This document shows, in pieces, positions 8,068-17,404 of a stretch of 64,000 bases of DNA. The DNA is from Flavobacteriaceae bacterium (GTDB taxonomy: Bacteria > Bacteroidota > Bacteroidia > Flavobacteriales > Flavobacteriaceae). The stretch's first letter is position 1. Every line of letters starts with the position of its first letter. The DNA lies in NCBI GenBank assembly GCA_029248405.1, contig JAQWJJ010000009.1, positions 1-64,000 on the forward strand, written 5' to 3'. The translations under genes were made by a program, and so were the position numbers. The notes beneath the pieces are model-generated. The model was not told the origin of the DNA. It was given only the letters and a program-made list of their open reading frames with translations, and did no database searches.

Positions 8068-8847
8068 ATGTCTGCAAAAATTAAATACATCCTTATTGCC
8101 CTTGTTGTTTTTTCAAACCCTGCCAAAGCATCTGATGACTGGGGGGTCACAGGACACAGAACCATTGGTGCCATTGCCCAGCAGTACCTTGATCCCGAAG
8201 TGGCGAATGAAGTTACTGAGTTATTAGACGGGGCGTCTCTAGCGTTTGTATCGACTTATGCCGATGAGATCCGCAGCGATGATCAGTACGATCGTTTTGT
8301 CCCTTGGCATTATGTGAATTTTCCATTTGGCGAGGATTATCATAGTCATCCCAAAAGTTCTAAAGGAGACATCATCATGGCTATTGAAAAGTGCTCTGAA
8401 ATCATTAAAGACAGAAGTAAGTCGAAAGATGAGCGTGCTTTTTATTTGAAATTATTAGTGCATTTCGTCGGTGATTTACACCAACCACTTCACGTGGGAA
8501 TCCAAGAAGATCGTGGTGGCAATCGTTTTTATGTCAAATGGTTTGGTGAGAGCACCAACTTACATTCGGTCTGGGATACTAAATTGATAGAGGGCTATAA
8601 CATGAGTTATTCGGAGTTGGTGACCAATCAAGACCGTTTGACAGCGGAAGAAGTTGAGCAGATTCAACTCAGTTCTGTTAGTGATTGGATGGATGAATCT
8701 CGTGCGCTTTGTGAAGACATCTATGCCCATACCGAGCCTGAAGAAAAGTTGAGCTACGCTTACTCATACCGTTATTTGCACACGGTGCGGGGTCGATTGC
8801 AAAAGGGAGGCTTGCGGCTTGCGGCCTTACTTAATGATTTGCTTTAA
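8068..8847 (+). CDS. S1/P1 family zinc-dependent nuclease
   Basis: A 259-residue secreted nuclease of the trinuclear-zinc S1/P1 family, which degrades single-stranded DNA and RNA and removes 3'-phosphates. Signal peptide about 1-21 (to PAKA). The zinc ligands of the family are recognisable: W25 and H30 (WGVTGH), Asp in TYADEIR, His in PWHYVNF, the HFVGDLHQPLH cluster, and NLHSVWD. In characterised enzymes Trp is the mature N-terminus and its amino group binds zinc; here SDD sits between the predicted cleavage site and Trp25. Likely role: scavenging of extracellular or periplasmic nucleic acid. Single gene with its own -7 element. Confidence 0.9.
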   Translation: MSAKIKYILIALVVFSNPAKASDDWGVTGHRTIGAIAQQYLDPEVANEVTELLDGASLAFVSTYADEIRSDDQYDRFVPWHYVNFPFGEDYHSHPKSSKGDIIMAIEKCSEIIKDRSKSKDERAFYLKLLVHFVGDLHQPLHVGIQEDRGGNRFYVKWFGESTNLHSVWDTKLIEGYNMSYSELVTNQDRLTAEEVEQIQLSSVSDWMDESRALCEDIYAHTEPEEKLSYAYSYRYLHTVRGRLQKGGLRLAALLNDLL

Positions 8848-8876
8848 TCTACAATATCATCAATAGGATTTCAGCC

Positions 8877-9227
8877 TTAAATATAAAGCCAAGCCCAATA
8901 AATCAAAACACCTTGAAGCAGGAGTCTGAAGCTCAATAACCATTTTGGCCAGCGGTACCACTTTGGCGGATTTTTGATCATATCAACGTGTACGGTCAAA
9001 AACGCGGCCAACAGCAGCAGCATACCCAATGCCCCTAATTGCTGTGTTTTTTCATTCAGTAACATCAGGCCAAGCAGCATTTCGAGCAAGCCACTGACAA
9101 AGACCAAGTTTTTGGGGTAGGGCAGGTAGTTCGGCATAATGCGCAAATAAAAGCTTGGCTTTTGGAAATGCATAAAACCAGCAAAAACAAAAGCGAATCC
9201 AAATAAATATTGGTGCCAAGGAAACAT
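8877..9227 (-). CDS. DoxX family membrane protein
   Basis: This 116-residue integral membrane protein has four hydrophobic segments (around FGFAFVFAGFMHF, NLVFVSGLLEMLLGLMLL, LGALGMLLLLAAFLTVHV and the C-terminal LLQGVLIYWAWLYI). That is the size and topology of the DoxX/DoxD family. The ATG at 9227 (MFPWHQYLFG) is preferred over 9269, because the upstream part of the longer frame lies in the htpG terminator. The function is unclear; family members have been linked to quinone or redox roles. Because a strong terminator separates it from htpG, it probably has a separate promoter, though none was recognised. Confidence 0.8.
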   Translation of the reverse strand: MFPWHQYLFGFAFVFAGFMHFQKPSFYLRIMPNYLPYPKNLVFVSGLLEMLLGLMLLNEKTQQLGALGMLLLLAAFLTVHVDMIKNPPKWYRWPKWLLSFRLLLQGVLIYWAWLYI

Positions 9228-9243
9228 AGTGTATGGATTGTTA

Positions 9244-9278
9244 AAATAAAAAAGCCCTTGCCAAGGCAAGGGCTTTTA
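9244..9278 (-). terminator. Rho-independent terminator of htpG
   Basis: A 9-bp GC-rich stem (GCCCTTGCC at 9254-9262 with GGCAAGGGC at 9265-9273) is extended by A/T pairs on both sides. Read on the minus strand it ends in a T-run, 15 bases after the htpG stop. A-rich and T-rich flanks on both sides make it able to act in both directions. Confidence 0.88.
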
Positions 9279-9292
9279 AAGGTAATCAATAA

Positions 9293-11182
9293 TTATTTGA
9301 TCATGTCATAACTCCTGTTGATAAAATGAGTCAAGTCCTCTCCCTTTAGAAGATTTCGGCTCAATTTTGCCAAATCAAAAGCTTGCTTGATCAAGCGCTC
9401 TTTTTTGTTTTTCGTTTTGGTTTGCAAAATTTGTCCCACCAACTCATGGTTGGTGTTCACGACTAATTGATACATTTCTGGCATTTGGCCCATGCCAAAC
9501 ATTCCACCACCGCCAGATTGTTGCATCTCTTTCATGCGACGCATGAATTCGGGCTCGGTAATCATAAATGGAGCGCTCGAACTGTCTAATGACTCCATTT
9601 GTACCGTGTAGGTGCTGCTTGGGATCACGCCTTCTAGCACTTCTTTTAGAGATGTTTTCTCCTCCTCGGTCAATTTTGATGGTGTTGTGTCTTCCTTTTT
9701 GATGAGATTCTCTACAGAATCACTGTCTACACGAACAAAAGTCAGATTTTCTTCACTGCCCTCTAGTTTTTGCAACAAGTGGCTCACGATAGGAGAATTC
9801 AGAAGCATGACCTCGTAGCCTTTGGCTTTGGCTTGTTCGATATAGCTGTGCTGAGCGTCTTTGTCAGAGGCATAAAGTACCACGAGCTTACCATCTTTGT
9901 CGGTTTGTGCTGCTGAACAAGTCTCCTTTAATTCTTCAAAAGTGAAAAACTTGTCATCGACTGTGGGGTAAAGGTAGAATCCTTGGGCTTTTTCATAGAA
10001 TTTCTCTTCAGTCAGCATGCCGTATTCAATGACAACTTTAATATCTTCCCATTTCTGGCTAAAGTCTTCCCTGTTTTCGTTAAAAAGACTCTTGAGCTTA
10101 TCAGCGACTTTGCGACTGATGTAGCTCGATATTTTTTTGACCGCACCATCTGCCTGCAGGTAACTTCTCGAGACGTTCAGAGGGATGTCTGGACTGTCAA
10201 TGACGCCGCGCAACATGGTCAAAAATTCAGGAACAATTCCCTCTACGTTGTCGGTCACAAAAACCTGATTTTGATAGAGTTGAATGCGGTCCTTTTGCAT
10301 GTTCATGTCTGGTGACATTTTTGGGAAATACAAAATCCCTGTCAGGTTAAAGGGGTAGTCGACATTCAAATGAATATGAAATAAAGGCTCCTCAAATTGC
10401 ATCGGGTACAATTCTCGATAAAAGCTTTTGTAATCTGCTTCCTCTAGCTCAGAAGGCTGTTTGGTCCAAGCTGGCTGTGGATTATTGATGATGTCATCAA
10501 CTTCCTCAGTAGGCGCTGGATCATCCTCCTTGGCACCTTCTGGCTTTGGCAGCGTTTGGGTCTTCATGCCGAATTTGACAGGCACCGGCATGAATTTATT
10601 GTATTTGACCAGAAGTTCTCTGATTTTGGAGTCTTCTAAAAAGTTCTTTTCTTCGTCACTAATGTGCAAGATGATTTCTGTACCTCGATCGGTTTTCTTG
10701 TGTTCGGTCAATGTATAGTTAGGTGAACCGTCACAAGTCCAATGAGCTGCTGGCTCATCCTTGTAACTTTTGGTGATGATTTCAACCTTACTGGCCACCA
10801 TAAAAGCCGAATAAAAGCCCAATCCAAAATGACCAATAATTCCGGCTTCGTCGGCTTTTTTGTCCTTATATTTTTCTAAAAACTCTTCTGCACCTGAAAA
10901 AGCAATCTCGTTAATGTATTTCTGCACTTCGTCTTGCGTCATACCAATACCCTGATCGATAATGTGCAGCTGTTTTTTCTTTTTGTCAATTTTGACCTCG
11001 ATTAACGGGGAGCCATAATCGATTTTAGCTTCGCCAATACTGGTCAGATGTTTGAGTTTAAGGGTAGCATCTGTTGCATTACTGATCAATTCTCTCAAAA
11101 ATATTTCGTGATCACTGTAGAGAAATTTCTTGATGAGTGGAAAAATATTATCCACCGAGACATTAATTGTTCCTTTATTCAT
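9293..11182 (-). CDS. htpG: Molecular chaperone HtpG (Hsp90)
   Basis: A 629-residue bacterial Hsp90, an ATP-dependent cytoplasmic chaperone. The N-terminal GHKL ATPase domain carries LRELISNATDA (catalytic Glu and Mg-binding Asn), IIDQGIGMT (ATP-binding Asp) and GIIGHFGLGFYSAF. The middle domain follows a charged linker of about residues 215-245 (EGAKEDDPAPTEEVDD). The C-terminal dimerisation domain contains a Gly/Met-rich stretch (SGGGGMFGMGQM). Full length for the family. It is monocistronic, with its own terminator. A palindrome and a near-consensus -7 (TGCCTTTG, minus strand 11217-11210) lie upstream. Confidence 0.97.
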   Translation of the reverse strand: MNKGTINVSVDNIFPLIKKFLYSDHEIFLRELISNATDATLKLKHLTSIGEAKIDYGSPLIEVKIDKKKKQLHIIDQGIGMTQDEVQKYINEIAFSGAEEFLEKYKDKKADEAGIIGHFGLGFYSAFMVASKVEIITKSYKDEPAAHWTCDGSPNYTLTEHKKTDRGTEIILHISDEEKNFLEDSKIRELLVKYNKFMPVPVKFGMKTQTLPKPEGAKEDDPAPTEEVDDIINNPQPAWTKQPSELEEADYKSFYRELYPMQFEEPLFHIHLNVDYPFNLTGILYFPKMSPDMNMQKDRIQLYQNQVFVTDNVEGIVPEFLTMLRGVIDSPDIPLNVSRSYLQADGAVKKISSYISRKVADKLKSLFNENREDFSQKWEDIKVVIEYGMLTEEKFYEKAQGFYLYPTVDDKFFTFEELKETCSAAQTDKDGKLVVLYASDKDAQHSYIEQAKAKGYEVMLLNSPIVSHLLQKLEGSEENLTFVRVDSDSVENLIKKEDTTPSKLTEEEKTSLKEVLEGVIPSSTYTVQMESLDSSSAPFMITEPEFMRRMKEMQQSGGGGMFGMGQMPEMYQLVVNTNHELVGQILQTKTKNKKERLIKQAFDLAKLSRNLLKGEDLTHFINRSYDMIK

Positions 11183-11209
11183 GGTATAAAACTTTTAAAA
11201 TTTACTCTT

Positions 11210-11254
11210 CAAAGGCAATAAAGATACCAATCTGCATAAAGTGACAGCTTGTCA
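11210..11254 (-). promoter_or_regulatory. htpG promoter region with TGACA palindrome
   Basis: On the minus strand TGCCTTTG (11217-11210) differs from TAnnTTTG by one base. A perfect palindrome, TGACA-GCT-TGTCA, lies at 11242-11254, where the -33 element would be. It could be an operator for heat-shock control. This role is inferred from position only. Confidence 0.4.
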
Positions 11255-11334
11255 TAAAAATATTTTGTTTAATATTTTTGGAAATAAGTTAAACATTATT
11301 TACATTTACCAAAGAATAATGGAATTGCTATGAA

Positions 11335-11349
11335 GAAGATTTAATCTTC
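11335..11349. repeat. Short perfect inverted repeat in the htpG/symporter gap
   Basis: GAAGAT at 11335-11340 and ATCTTC at 11344-11349 flank TTA. AT-rich sequence surrounds it. No function is evident. Confidence 0.4.
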
Positions 11350-11380
11350 ACTCTATTATTTTATTGGTTAGGTTGTTTAG

Positions 11381-11406
11381 ATAGAGGTGCAGAGGTGCAC
11401 CTCTAT
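11381..11406. repeat. 11-bp perfect inverted repeat after the symporter gene
   Basis: ATAGAGGTGCA (11381-11391) and TGCACCTCTAT (11396-11406) are perfectly complementary around a 4-base loop. It lies 6 bases beyond the symporter stop codon. There is no T-run on the minus strand after it, so it is not a classical terminator for that gene, although it may stabilise or end the transcript. Confidence 0.6.
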
Positions 11407-11412
11407 TGCTTT

Positions 11413-12903
11413 TTAGGCCTCTCTCGAGCGCTTTGCTTGGGCTTTCGCCGTCCGTCGAATGAGGAATAACCCCAAAAAGGTCAATAATCCATTAAGAGGC
11501 AGCAATTCATAACCGACTTTGTATCCCCCAATGAGATCGGGTGGCAAGGCACCAATAAGCGCAATGATGCCGACACTTAAGACCGTCACGACCAGGACCC
11601 AACGGTCTTTTACGGCGTAAGGCGTAAATATGCCAAACATAAAAAGGCCCAATAGGGGTCCATAGGTGTAGCCTGCTACTGTCAGTAAGCTGTCGATCAC
11701 GTTGCTGTCCAGAATATTTTTGAATGCGATGATCACGACGATCAGGACCAGGCTCATACCGATATGGACATATTTTCTGATGGTTTTTTGTTGGGTGGTT
11801 GCTTTTTGTTCAATACCCAGAAAGTCGACACAAAAACTCGTTGTAAGTGATGTTAAGGCACTGTCTGCGCTGGAATAGGCTGCAGCAATGAGTCCCAGAA
11901 GGAAAACGACTGAGAGGGTCAATCCCATTTTGCTGTTCAAGGCAATTTCTGGAAATAAAAGGTCGGTTTTAGCTTTTCCCTCCATCAAGGGTATCGCGAT
12001 GTCTGCGGCCTCGGCATAAATAAATAATAAGGATCCAAGCACCAAAAAAATATAAGTGACCCCTGTAAGGACAATGCTAAAAGTCAGCATGTTTTTTTGA
12101 GCATCACGCAGCGATCGACAGGTGAGGTTCTTCTGCATCATGTCTTGATCTAGGCCTGTCATGCATATGGTAATGAATGCACCACCAATGAAAGATTTTA
12201 AAAAATGATTTTTCTCGGTCAATGAATCCCAAACAAAAACCTGATTGTATTGTGCAAATGCGTCAGAATAAAGAAAATCAAGAAGTGTCCATCCAAGCGC
12301 GTCGAGTATCAGTCCGACAGACAAGACAACTGCCAGAATCATGAAAAGGGTCTGTAGGGTATCGGTCCACACAATGGTCTTGATTCCGCCACGATTCGTA
12401 TAAATCCAAATCAATAAAATAGACAATATCACGGTCCACTCAAAACTGACGCCAAGTGCATTAAAAACAAATTGCTGCAGGACTAGAGCGACTAAAAATA
12501 GCCTGAATGAAGCGCCGAGAATTCGTGAGACCATAAAGTAAAAAGCACCAGTTTTGTAACTCATTGTGCCAAAACGCGTGTCGAGATATTGATAAATAGA
12601 AGTGACATTTTGCCTGTAGTAAATGGGCAGCAAGACAAAGGCGACAAAGAGATAACCAACAAAATAGCCTAAAACCACTTGAAAATAACTAAAATGAGCA
12701 CCACCTACCCAACCTGGTACGGAAATAAAAGTGACGCCACTTAGGGAGGCGCCAATCATGCCAAAGGCCACCAAATACCAGGGAGATTGCTTTGATCCCT
12801 GAAAAAAAGCTTTGTTGCTGTCGTCTTTTCCTGTCAGTACCGAAATAAACACCAAAACAGCAAAGTAGGCGGCAATGGTCAGTAAAATAAGACGAGGTTC
12901 CAT
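11413..12903 (-). CDS. Sodium:solute symporter (SSS family)
   Basis: A 496-residue polytopic inner-membrane protein with about 13 hydrophobic segments and the SSS fold. Motifs include [18 protein letters not shown] in the second membrane segment, [16 protein letters not shown], which is the family signature region, and [19 protein letters not shown] near the sodium site. It imports a solute driven by sodium; the substrate cannot be read from the sequence. It is a single gene running away from the Asp-box protein gene. No consensus promoter was recognised upstream. Confidence 0.92.
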   Translation of the reverse strand: MEPRLILLTIAAYFAVLVFISVLTGKDDSNKAFFQGSKQSPWYLVAFGMIGASLSGVTFISVPGWVGGAHFSYFQVVLGYFVGYLFVAFVLLPIYYRQNVTSIYQYLDTRFGTMSYKTGAFYFMVSRILGASFRLFLVALVLQQFVFNALGVSFEWTVILSILLIWIYTNRGGIKTIVWTDTLQTLFMILAVVLSVGLILDALGWTLLDFLYSDAFAQYNQVFVWDSLTEKNHFLKSFIGGAFITICMTGLDQDMMQKNLTCRSLRDAQKNMLTFSIVLTGVTYIFLVLGSLLFIYAEAADIAIPLMEGKAKTDLLFPEIALNSKMGLTLSVVFLLGLIAAAYSSADSALTSLTTSFCVDFLGIEQKATTQQKTIRKYVHIGMSLVLIVVIIAFKNILDSNVIDSLLTVAGYTYGPLLGLFMFGIFTPYAVKDRWVLVVTVLSVGIIALIGALPPDLIGGYKVGYELLPLNGLLTFLGLFLIRRTAKAQAKRSREA

Positions 12904-13014
12904 ATCGTTCCGTTTTTGGTACTCCCGTAAAAATACAAAGATTCGGCACCTTCACTTTATATTTTTCATACTTTTAGACTCAGTATTTAAAAGACACTCA
13001 GAAAACAAAATATT

Positions 13015-15516
13015 ATGAAATTAAAGCTTATTTGCCTTTTGGCCCTGGTCTCTTTATCTGTCAATGGACTTTTTGCTCAAGATTATCGAGAAATGATGCA
13101 ATCCAATGCGTTTACAGTAGATCAAGTTGTGGCCGAAGCAGAGGCTTATTTTGCAGTTCATGATAAAGGTCAAGGGTCTGGTTATGTCCCCTTTAAAAGA
13201 TGGGAGTATATGGCCAATCGACTCAAGGACCAACAGGGTTATTTGCCCAACACCATTGACCGAATGAATACCTTGGCTCAGTACAATGCTGCGCTCAACG
13301 AATCAGCATCTTCAAGAACATCACTATTTGACAATTGGGAAGAATTAGGGCCAAAAAGCTATAATGCAACAACGCACTGGAGCCCAGGAATTGGCCGCGT
13401 AACAGGATTATCTGTCCAGACCGACAATGAGCAACACATGATCATTGGTGCAGAAACAGGTGGAGTTTGGCGCACATTTGACGGTGGCGCAACATGGGCA
13501 CCATTGGGAGATTATTTGACGAACCTGCGCGTTTACTCAGTCACTATAGATCCTTCAGATCCAGATGTTTACTTTTTTGGATCAACCTCCGGACTTGTTT
13601 TTAGATCTCAAGATGCAGGAGCGACTTGGTCGTCAATAGGACAGGCGGGTTCAAGTACCGTCAATAAAATTCTCATCCACCCTACAAATAGTCAAGTGAT
13701 GTTTGCTTCTGTGGAATATCACGGAATCTACCGTTCTCTAGATGGTGGTTTTACTTGGGGTATGGTAATTCAGGGCGACAATCGAGGCTATGATGTCGAA
13801 TTCAAGCCTAGTGATCCTTCAGTGGTCTATGCCAGTGGGAACCGCTTGCATGTTTCTCAAGATGGTGGCGCAAGTTTCGCGACCCATCCCGATTTCAATA
13901 ATGTCCAGCCAATCATGTTGGGGGTTTCCGGGAGTGCGCCAGAAATCGTTTATGCCATTCAAGCTGATGGCGGCAGTTTTGGTGGACTGCATAAGTCTAC
14001 AGATAGTGGTGTGACTTTTGAGCAACTCGAGCATACTGGTCGAAATTATTTTGGTTACGATACCAGTGGATTCAATAGTGGTGGCCAAGCACCAAGAGAT
14101 ATGGACATCACCGTGAATCCATCAAATGCTGACGAAGTGCATATAGCAGGTGTTTTGACATGGAAATCTAGTGATGGCGGAGTGACATTTAATTGTACTT
14201 CAGATTGGGTTCCAGGCAATGCTCAATCTGCCGGTTTGGGTTATTGCCATGCGGATGTGGATCTATTAGAATTTGTCAATGAAACCCTATATGTTGGTTC
14301 TGATGGCGGTGTTTTTAAAGCGACGGACACCGAAAACATCACTGCCGATTATTATACAGATCTTTCTGCCGGTTTGGGCATCCGACAATTTTATAAAATA
14401 GGGGTCAATCAGTCGCCTGAGGTTGTCGTTACTGGTGGCTCTCAAGATAATGGTAGCTCTTTCTACAGCGCGAACACTGAGGAGTGGATTGATTGGATTG
14501 GCGCAGATGGCATGGAAGGTTTTGTCGATAAGGACAATCCTAATCTCATCTACGGAATGATTCAATTTGGGGGCATGTACCGGACTGAAAATGCCGGAAC
14601 AACTCTACTTAATTTACCAGAACCAGGATCAGGATCAGGAAATTGGGTTTCTCCTTTTGAACAAGATCCAAGCATCCAAAACACGATTTATTGCGCCTTC
14701 GAACAAGTATTCAAGAGCAGTAATAAAGGAGGCAATTGGGCGCCAATTTCGCAAGATTTTGGAGCCGCCTTGAATCACCTAAAAATAGCAGCCTCTGATC
14801 CTCTGACCATGTATGCAGCCCGTGGGCCCCAATTCTACCGAACAACCGATGGAGGTGCTACGGATTGGTCTGTGATGACGCCTCCAGGGGGCAACATCAA
14901 TTCAATTGCCATCCATCCATCCGATCCGATGCGTGTGGCTGTCGCAGTAAATGGCTCTGCAAAAGTGCGCCTGACAGACGATGGTGGTGCGACATGGGAA
15001 ACACATTTATTAAACTTACCCAACTTTAGTGCCTTGGCCTTGGTATGGGATGATAATGGCGACAATGGTCTTTATTTGGGCATGGATTATGGAATTTATT
15101 ATATCGATGACACTTTTACGGAATGGCAGCCCTTTAATACAAATTTGCCAAATGTCATCGTCAACGAGTTGGAAATCAATCAATCTAATGGCAAAATTTA
15201 TGCAGGGACATACGGTAGGGGCCTCTGGGCATCAATCAAGTACGGTTATGTAGTGGGCATTGAAGACCAAATCAACAACCAAACGGTTCGGATTTACCCT
15301 AACCCAGCAAATGATGTGTTGCATATCATCTATAATGGTGCGTTAGAAGTATCGCTTCAGGTTTTTGATCTGCAGGGTAAATTATTGATCTCTAAACCAA
15401 ATAATTGGCTCGATCAAACCATGACTATCCCTTTAGATCAGCTGGCAGCAGGGGCTTATTTTGTCCGATTGACCAGTGCAAAAGGGGTGATGACCCAAAA
15501 ATTCCTCAAGCTTTAA
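13015..15516 (+). CDS. Asp-box beta-propeller protein, T9SS type A sorted
   Basis: A secreted 833-residue protein. Signal peptide about 1-21 (SVNGLFAQ). At least eight Asp-box/BNR-like motifs (DGGATWAPLG, DAGATWSSIG, DGGFTWG, DSGVTF, DGGVTF, DGGATDWSVM, DGGATWE) lie between about residues 140 and 680. They indicate one or two sialidase/sortilin-like beta-propellers. The last ~80 residues are a T9SS type A sorting domain (RIYPNPANDVLHI, GAYFVRL, TQKFLKL), which is removed on export and directs surface attachment. No sialidase catalytic residues could be identified, so a glycan- or protein-binding role is as likely as hydrolysis. Single gene; recR follows after 17 bases. Confidence 0.88.
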   Translation: MKLKLICLLALVSLSVNGLFAQDYREMMQSNAFTVDQVVAEAEAYFAVHDKGQGSGYVPFKRWEYMANRLKDQQGYLPNTIDRMNTLAQYNAALNESASSRTSLFDNWEELGPKSYNATTHWSPGIGRVTGLSVQTDNEQHMIIGAETGGVWRTFDGGATWAPLGDYLTNLRVYSVTIDPSDPDVYFFGSTSGLVFRSQDAGATWSSIGQAGSSTVNKILIHPTNSQVMFASVEYHGIYRSLDGGFTWGMVIQGDNRGYDVEFKPSDPSVVYASGNRLHVSQDGGASFATHPDFNNVQPIMLGVSGSAPEIVYAIQADGGSFGGLHKSTDSGVTFEQLEHTGRNYFGYDTSGFNSGGQAPRDMDITVNPSNADEVHIAGVLTWKSSDGGVTFNCTSDWVPGNAQSAGLGYCHADVDLLEFVNETLYVGSDGGVFKATDTENITADYYTDLSAGLGIRQFYKIGVNQSPEVVVTGGSQDNGSSFYSANTEEWIDWIGADGMEGFVDKDNPNLIYGMIQFGGMYRTENAGTTLLNLPEPGSGSGNWVSPFEQDPSIQNTIYCAFEQVFKSSNKGGNWAPISQDFGAALNHLKIAASDPLTMYAARGPQFYRTTDGGATDWSVMTPPGGNINSIAIHPSDPMRVAVAVNGSAKVRLTDDGGATWETHLLNLPNFSALALVWDDNGDNGLYLGMDYGIYYIDDTFTEWQPFNTNLPNVIVNELEINQSNGKIYAGTYGRGLWASIKYGYVVGIEDQINNQTVRIYPNPANDVLHIIYNGALEVSLQVFDLQGKLLISKPNNWLDQTMTIPLDQLAAGAYFVRLTSAKGVMTQKFLKL

Positions 15517-15533
15517 TCACGTTTTGATCATTT

Positions 15534-16154
15534 ATGGATTTTTCTTCTAAATTATTGTCTCATGCTGTAGACGAAATGTCACTATTGCCTGGTATCGGCA
15601 AACGCACGGCGCTCAGGCTTGTGCTGCATTTGCTCAAACAGCCTCTCGAACGTACGACGGCGTTAAGCGCTGCGCTTTCAAAATTAAGAGAAGAAATTCG
15701 TTTTTGTGAACAGTGTCATAATGTTTCAGACACGCCACTTTGCGCCATTTGCGCGAACAGCCGAAGAGATCCAGAAGTTATATGCGTGGTAGAAGACATC
15801 CGTGATGTCATGGCCATCGAAAATACCAGTCAATTTCTTGGGGTGTATCACGTGCTTGGCGGCAAAATTTCTCCCATGGATGGGATTGGTCCTCATGACT
15901 TGACGATCGCCTCTTTGGTAGAAAAAGTCAACTCTGGACGCGTTCGAGAACTCATTTTTGCTTTAAGTTCAACTATGGAAGGTGATACCACTAACTTTTA
16001 TATTTTCAAGCAGATTGAACAGGCAGAGGTTTTGATCACTACAATAGCTCGAGGAATTGCAGTGGGCGACGAATTGGAATATGCCGATGAGGTCACACTC
16101 GGTCGTAGTATTTTGCAACGCATCCCGTTCGAATCTTCATTCAAACAATCCTAA
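15534..16154 (+). CDS. recR: Recombination mediator protein RecR
   Basis: This 206-residue protein works with RecO (and RecF) to load RecA at gaps in damaged DNA. The N-terminal helix-hairpin-helix ([18 protein letters not shown]) is followed by a four-Cys zinc finger (C58, C61, C70, C73). A Toprim domain comes next ([15 protein letters not shown], then [16 protein letters not shown]). Full length. The following glycosyltransferase begins 3 bases after its stop, so they are probably co-transcribed. Confidence 0.96.
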   Translation: MDFSSKLLSHAVDEMSLLPGIGKRTALRLVLHLLKQPLERTTALSAALSKLREEIRFCEQCHNVSDTPLCAICANSRRDPEVICVVEDIRDVMAIENTSQFLGVYHVLGGKISPMDGIGPHDLTIASLVEKVNSGRVRELIFALSSTMEGDTTNFYIFKQIEQAEVLITTIARGIAVGDELEYADEVTLGRSILQRIPFESSFKQS

Positions 16155-16156
16155 GC

Positions 16157-17287
16157 GTGCAGTTATCCGTCATTATACTCAATTATAATGTGCGCCATTT
16201 TTTGATGCAATGCGTGGGTTCTGTCTTGGCAGCGACGCAAGATATTGACGCAGAAGTGATAGTTGTTGATAATGCCTCCACCGATGGCAGTATGGAAATG
16301 CTGAACATTAACTTCCCTAAGGTCAGACGTCTTCAAAACAAGCACAACGTAGGCTTCAGTAAGGCCTATAATAATGCTGTAAATGAAGCAAGTGGGACTT
16401 ATGTTTGTGTGCTTAATCCAGATACAATTGTCTCTGAGCGTGTTTTCAAGCAAGTTTTATCCATCGCTGAAAAGACAAAAAATATGGGTGCGATAGGGGT
16501 GCGATATATTGATGGCACAGGACGATTTTTACCCGAGTGCAAGCGTCAAGTACCAACGCCCATTGGCAGCATGAATAAATTATTTGGGCGACTCAACGCC
16601 AAGCCAGGCTATTATGACCAAGACCTAAAGGACGTTGATCAAGGACAAACAGCCATTTTGGCGGGTGCGTTCATGCTGCTCGAAAAATCAGTTTATTTAG
16701 AGGTGGGTGGCTTTGATGAGACCTACTTCATGTATGGAGAAGATATAGATTTGTCGTATAAACTCATCAAACTTGGCCGGGTCAATTATTATTTAGGGAC
16801 GGAAGCGATCTTGCACTACAAGGGGGAGAGTACGGATAAAAATGGTGTCTATCTCAAAAGGTTTTATGGAGCAATGGTCCATTTTTATAAGACGCATTAC
16901 AGAACCCACATGCTGACAATATTTGGCGTTAAGCTCTTGTCGAAGATGCTGATTTGGTGGCGCTCCAAAACTACTGAAGCTTTGGTTGACGAGCATTTTG
17001 CTTGGCATTCGACAATTGTCGTCACTAACAACCCCAAGGTCCTGAACCCTCTTGCGGCCTGGTGCGAAATGACACCAACGCAAGTCATACCCGATCAATT
17101 TTCAATTCAAGACCATCACAACACCATGATTGTTTTTGACGCAGAGTGCATGGCCTACAAAACGATTATTGACGCCATGTCGGACGGTGTTGGATGTGGA
17201 AACCGATACCGTATTGTTCATCCATCTCTCGGATTTTTGATTGGCAGTGACCAAAGTGTCTCCCGTGGTGAAGTAGCTGTACTGTAA
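16157..17287 (+). CDS. GT2 glycosyltransferase with extra C-terminal domain
   Basis: A 376-residue glycosyltransferase with a GT-A catalytic domain at about 1-260. SVIILNYNVRHFL is the first strand, VVDNASTDGSM and NPDTIV hold nucleotide-sugar binding acids, and GGFDETYFMYGEDIDLSYKL is the acceptor/catalytic region. This resembles rhamnosyltransferase-type GT2 enzymes. The last ~85 residues (from about IVVTNNPK to GSDQSVSRGEVAVL) look like a small alpha/beta domain that I cannot name. The start is GTG at 16157: the first beta strand begins at residue 3, and I saw no better ATG. The pathway is unknown, but surface polysaccharide is likely. Confidence 0.85.
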   Translation: MQLSVIILNYNVRHFLMQCVGSVLAATQDIDAEVIVVDNASTDGSMEMLNINFPKVRRLQNKHNVGFSKAYNNAVNEASGTYVCVLNPDTIVSERVFKQVLSIAEKTKNMGAIGVRYIDGTGRFLPECKRQVPTPIGSMNKLFGRLNAKPGYYDQDLKDVDQGQTAILAGAFMLLEKSVYLEVGGFDETYFMYGEDIDLSYKLIKLGRVNYYLGTEAILHYKGESTDKNGVYLKRFYGAMVHFYKTHYRTHMLTIFGVKLLSKMLIWWRSKTTEALVDEHFAWHSTIVVTNNPKVLNPLAAWCEMTPTQVIPDQFSIQDHHNTMIVFDAECMAYKTIIDAMSDGVGCGNRYRIVHPSLGFLIGSDQSVSRGEVAVL

Positions 17288-17363
17288 TTAAGAAATTCTC
17301 AGTGAAATTTGATTTTTCAGCAAACGAATTAAAAATTAGTCTATAAAAACCTCGAATTTTAAT

Positions 17364-17371
17364 TAATTTTG
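17364..17371 (+). promoter_or_regulatory. Predicted -7 element upstream of the E2 gene
   Basis: TAATTTTG matches TAnnTTTG, 33 bases before the ATG at 17405. No -33 TTG lies at normal spacing. The leader contains a weak GGTTTT/AAAACC inverted repeat. Confidence 0.4.
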
Positions 17372-17404
17372 CAATGGTTTTAACCAATAAAAAACCGAGC
17401 ATTT

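Noticed and set aside
12689-12955. Separate small gene opposite the symporter start
   Set aside because: It is a shadow frame of the symporter gene with no recognisable domain; the symporter frame is fully supported.
13015-15516. Active sialidase
   Set aside because: Asp-boxes are structural. No arginine triad or other sialidase catalytic residues could be identified, so only a propeller is claimed.
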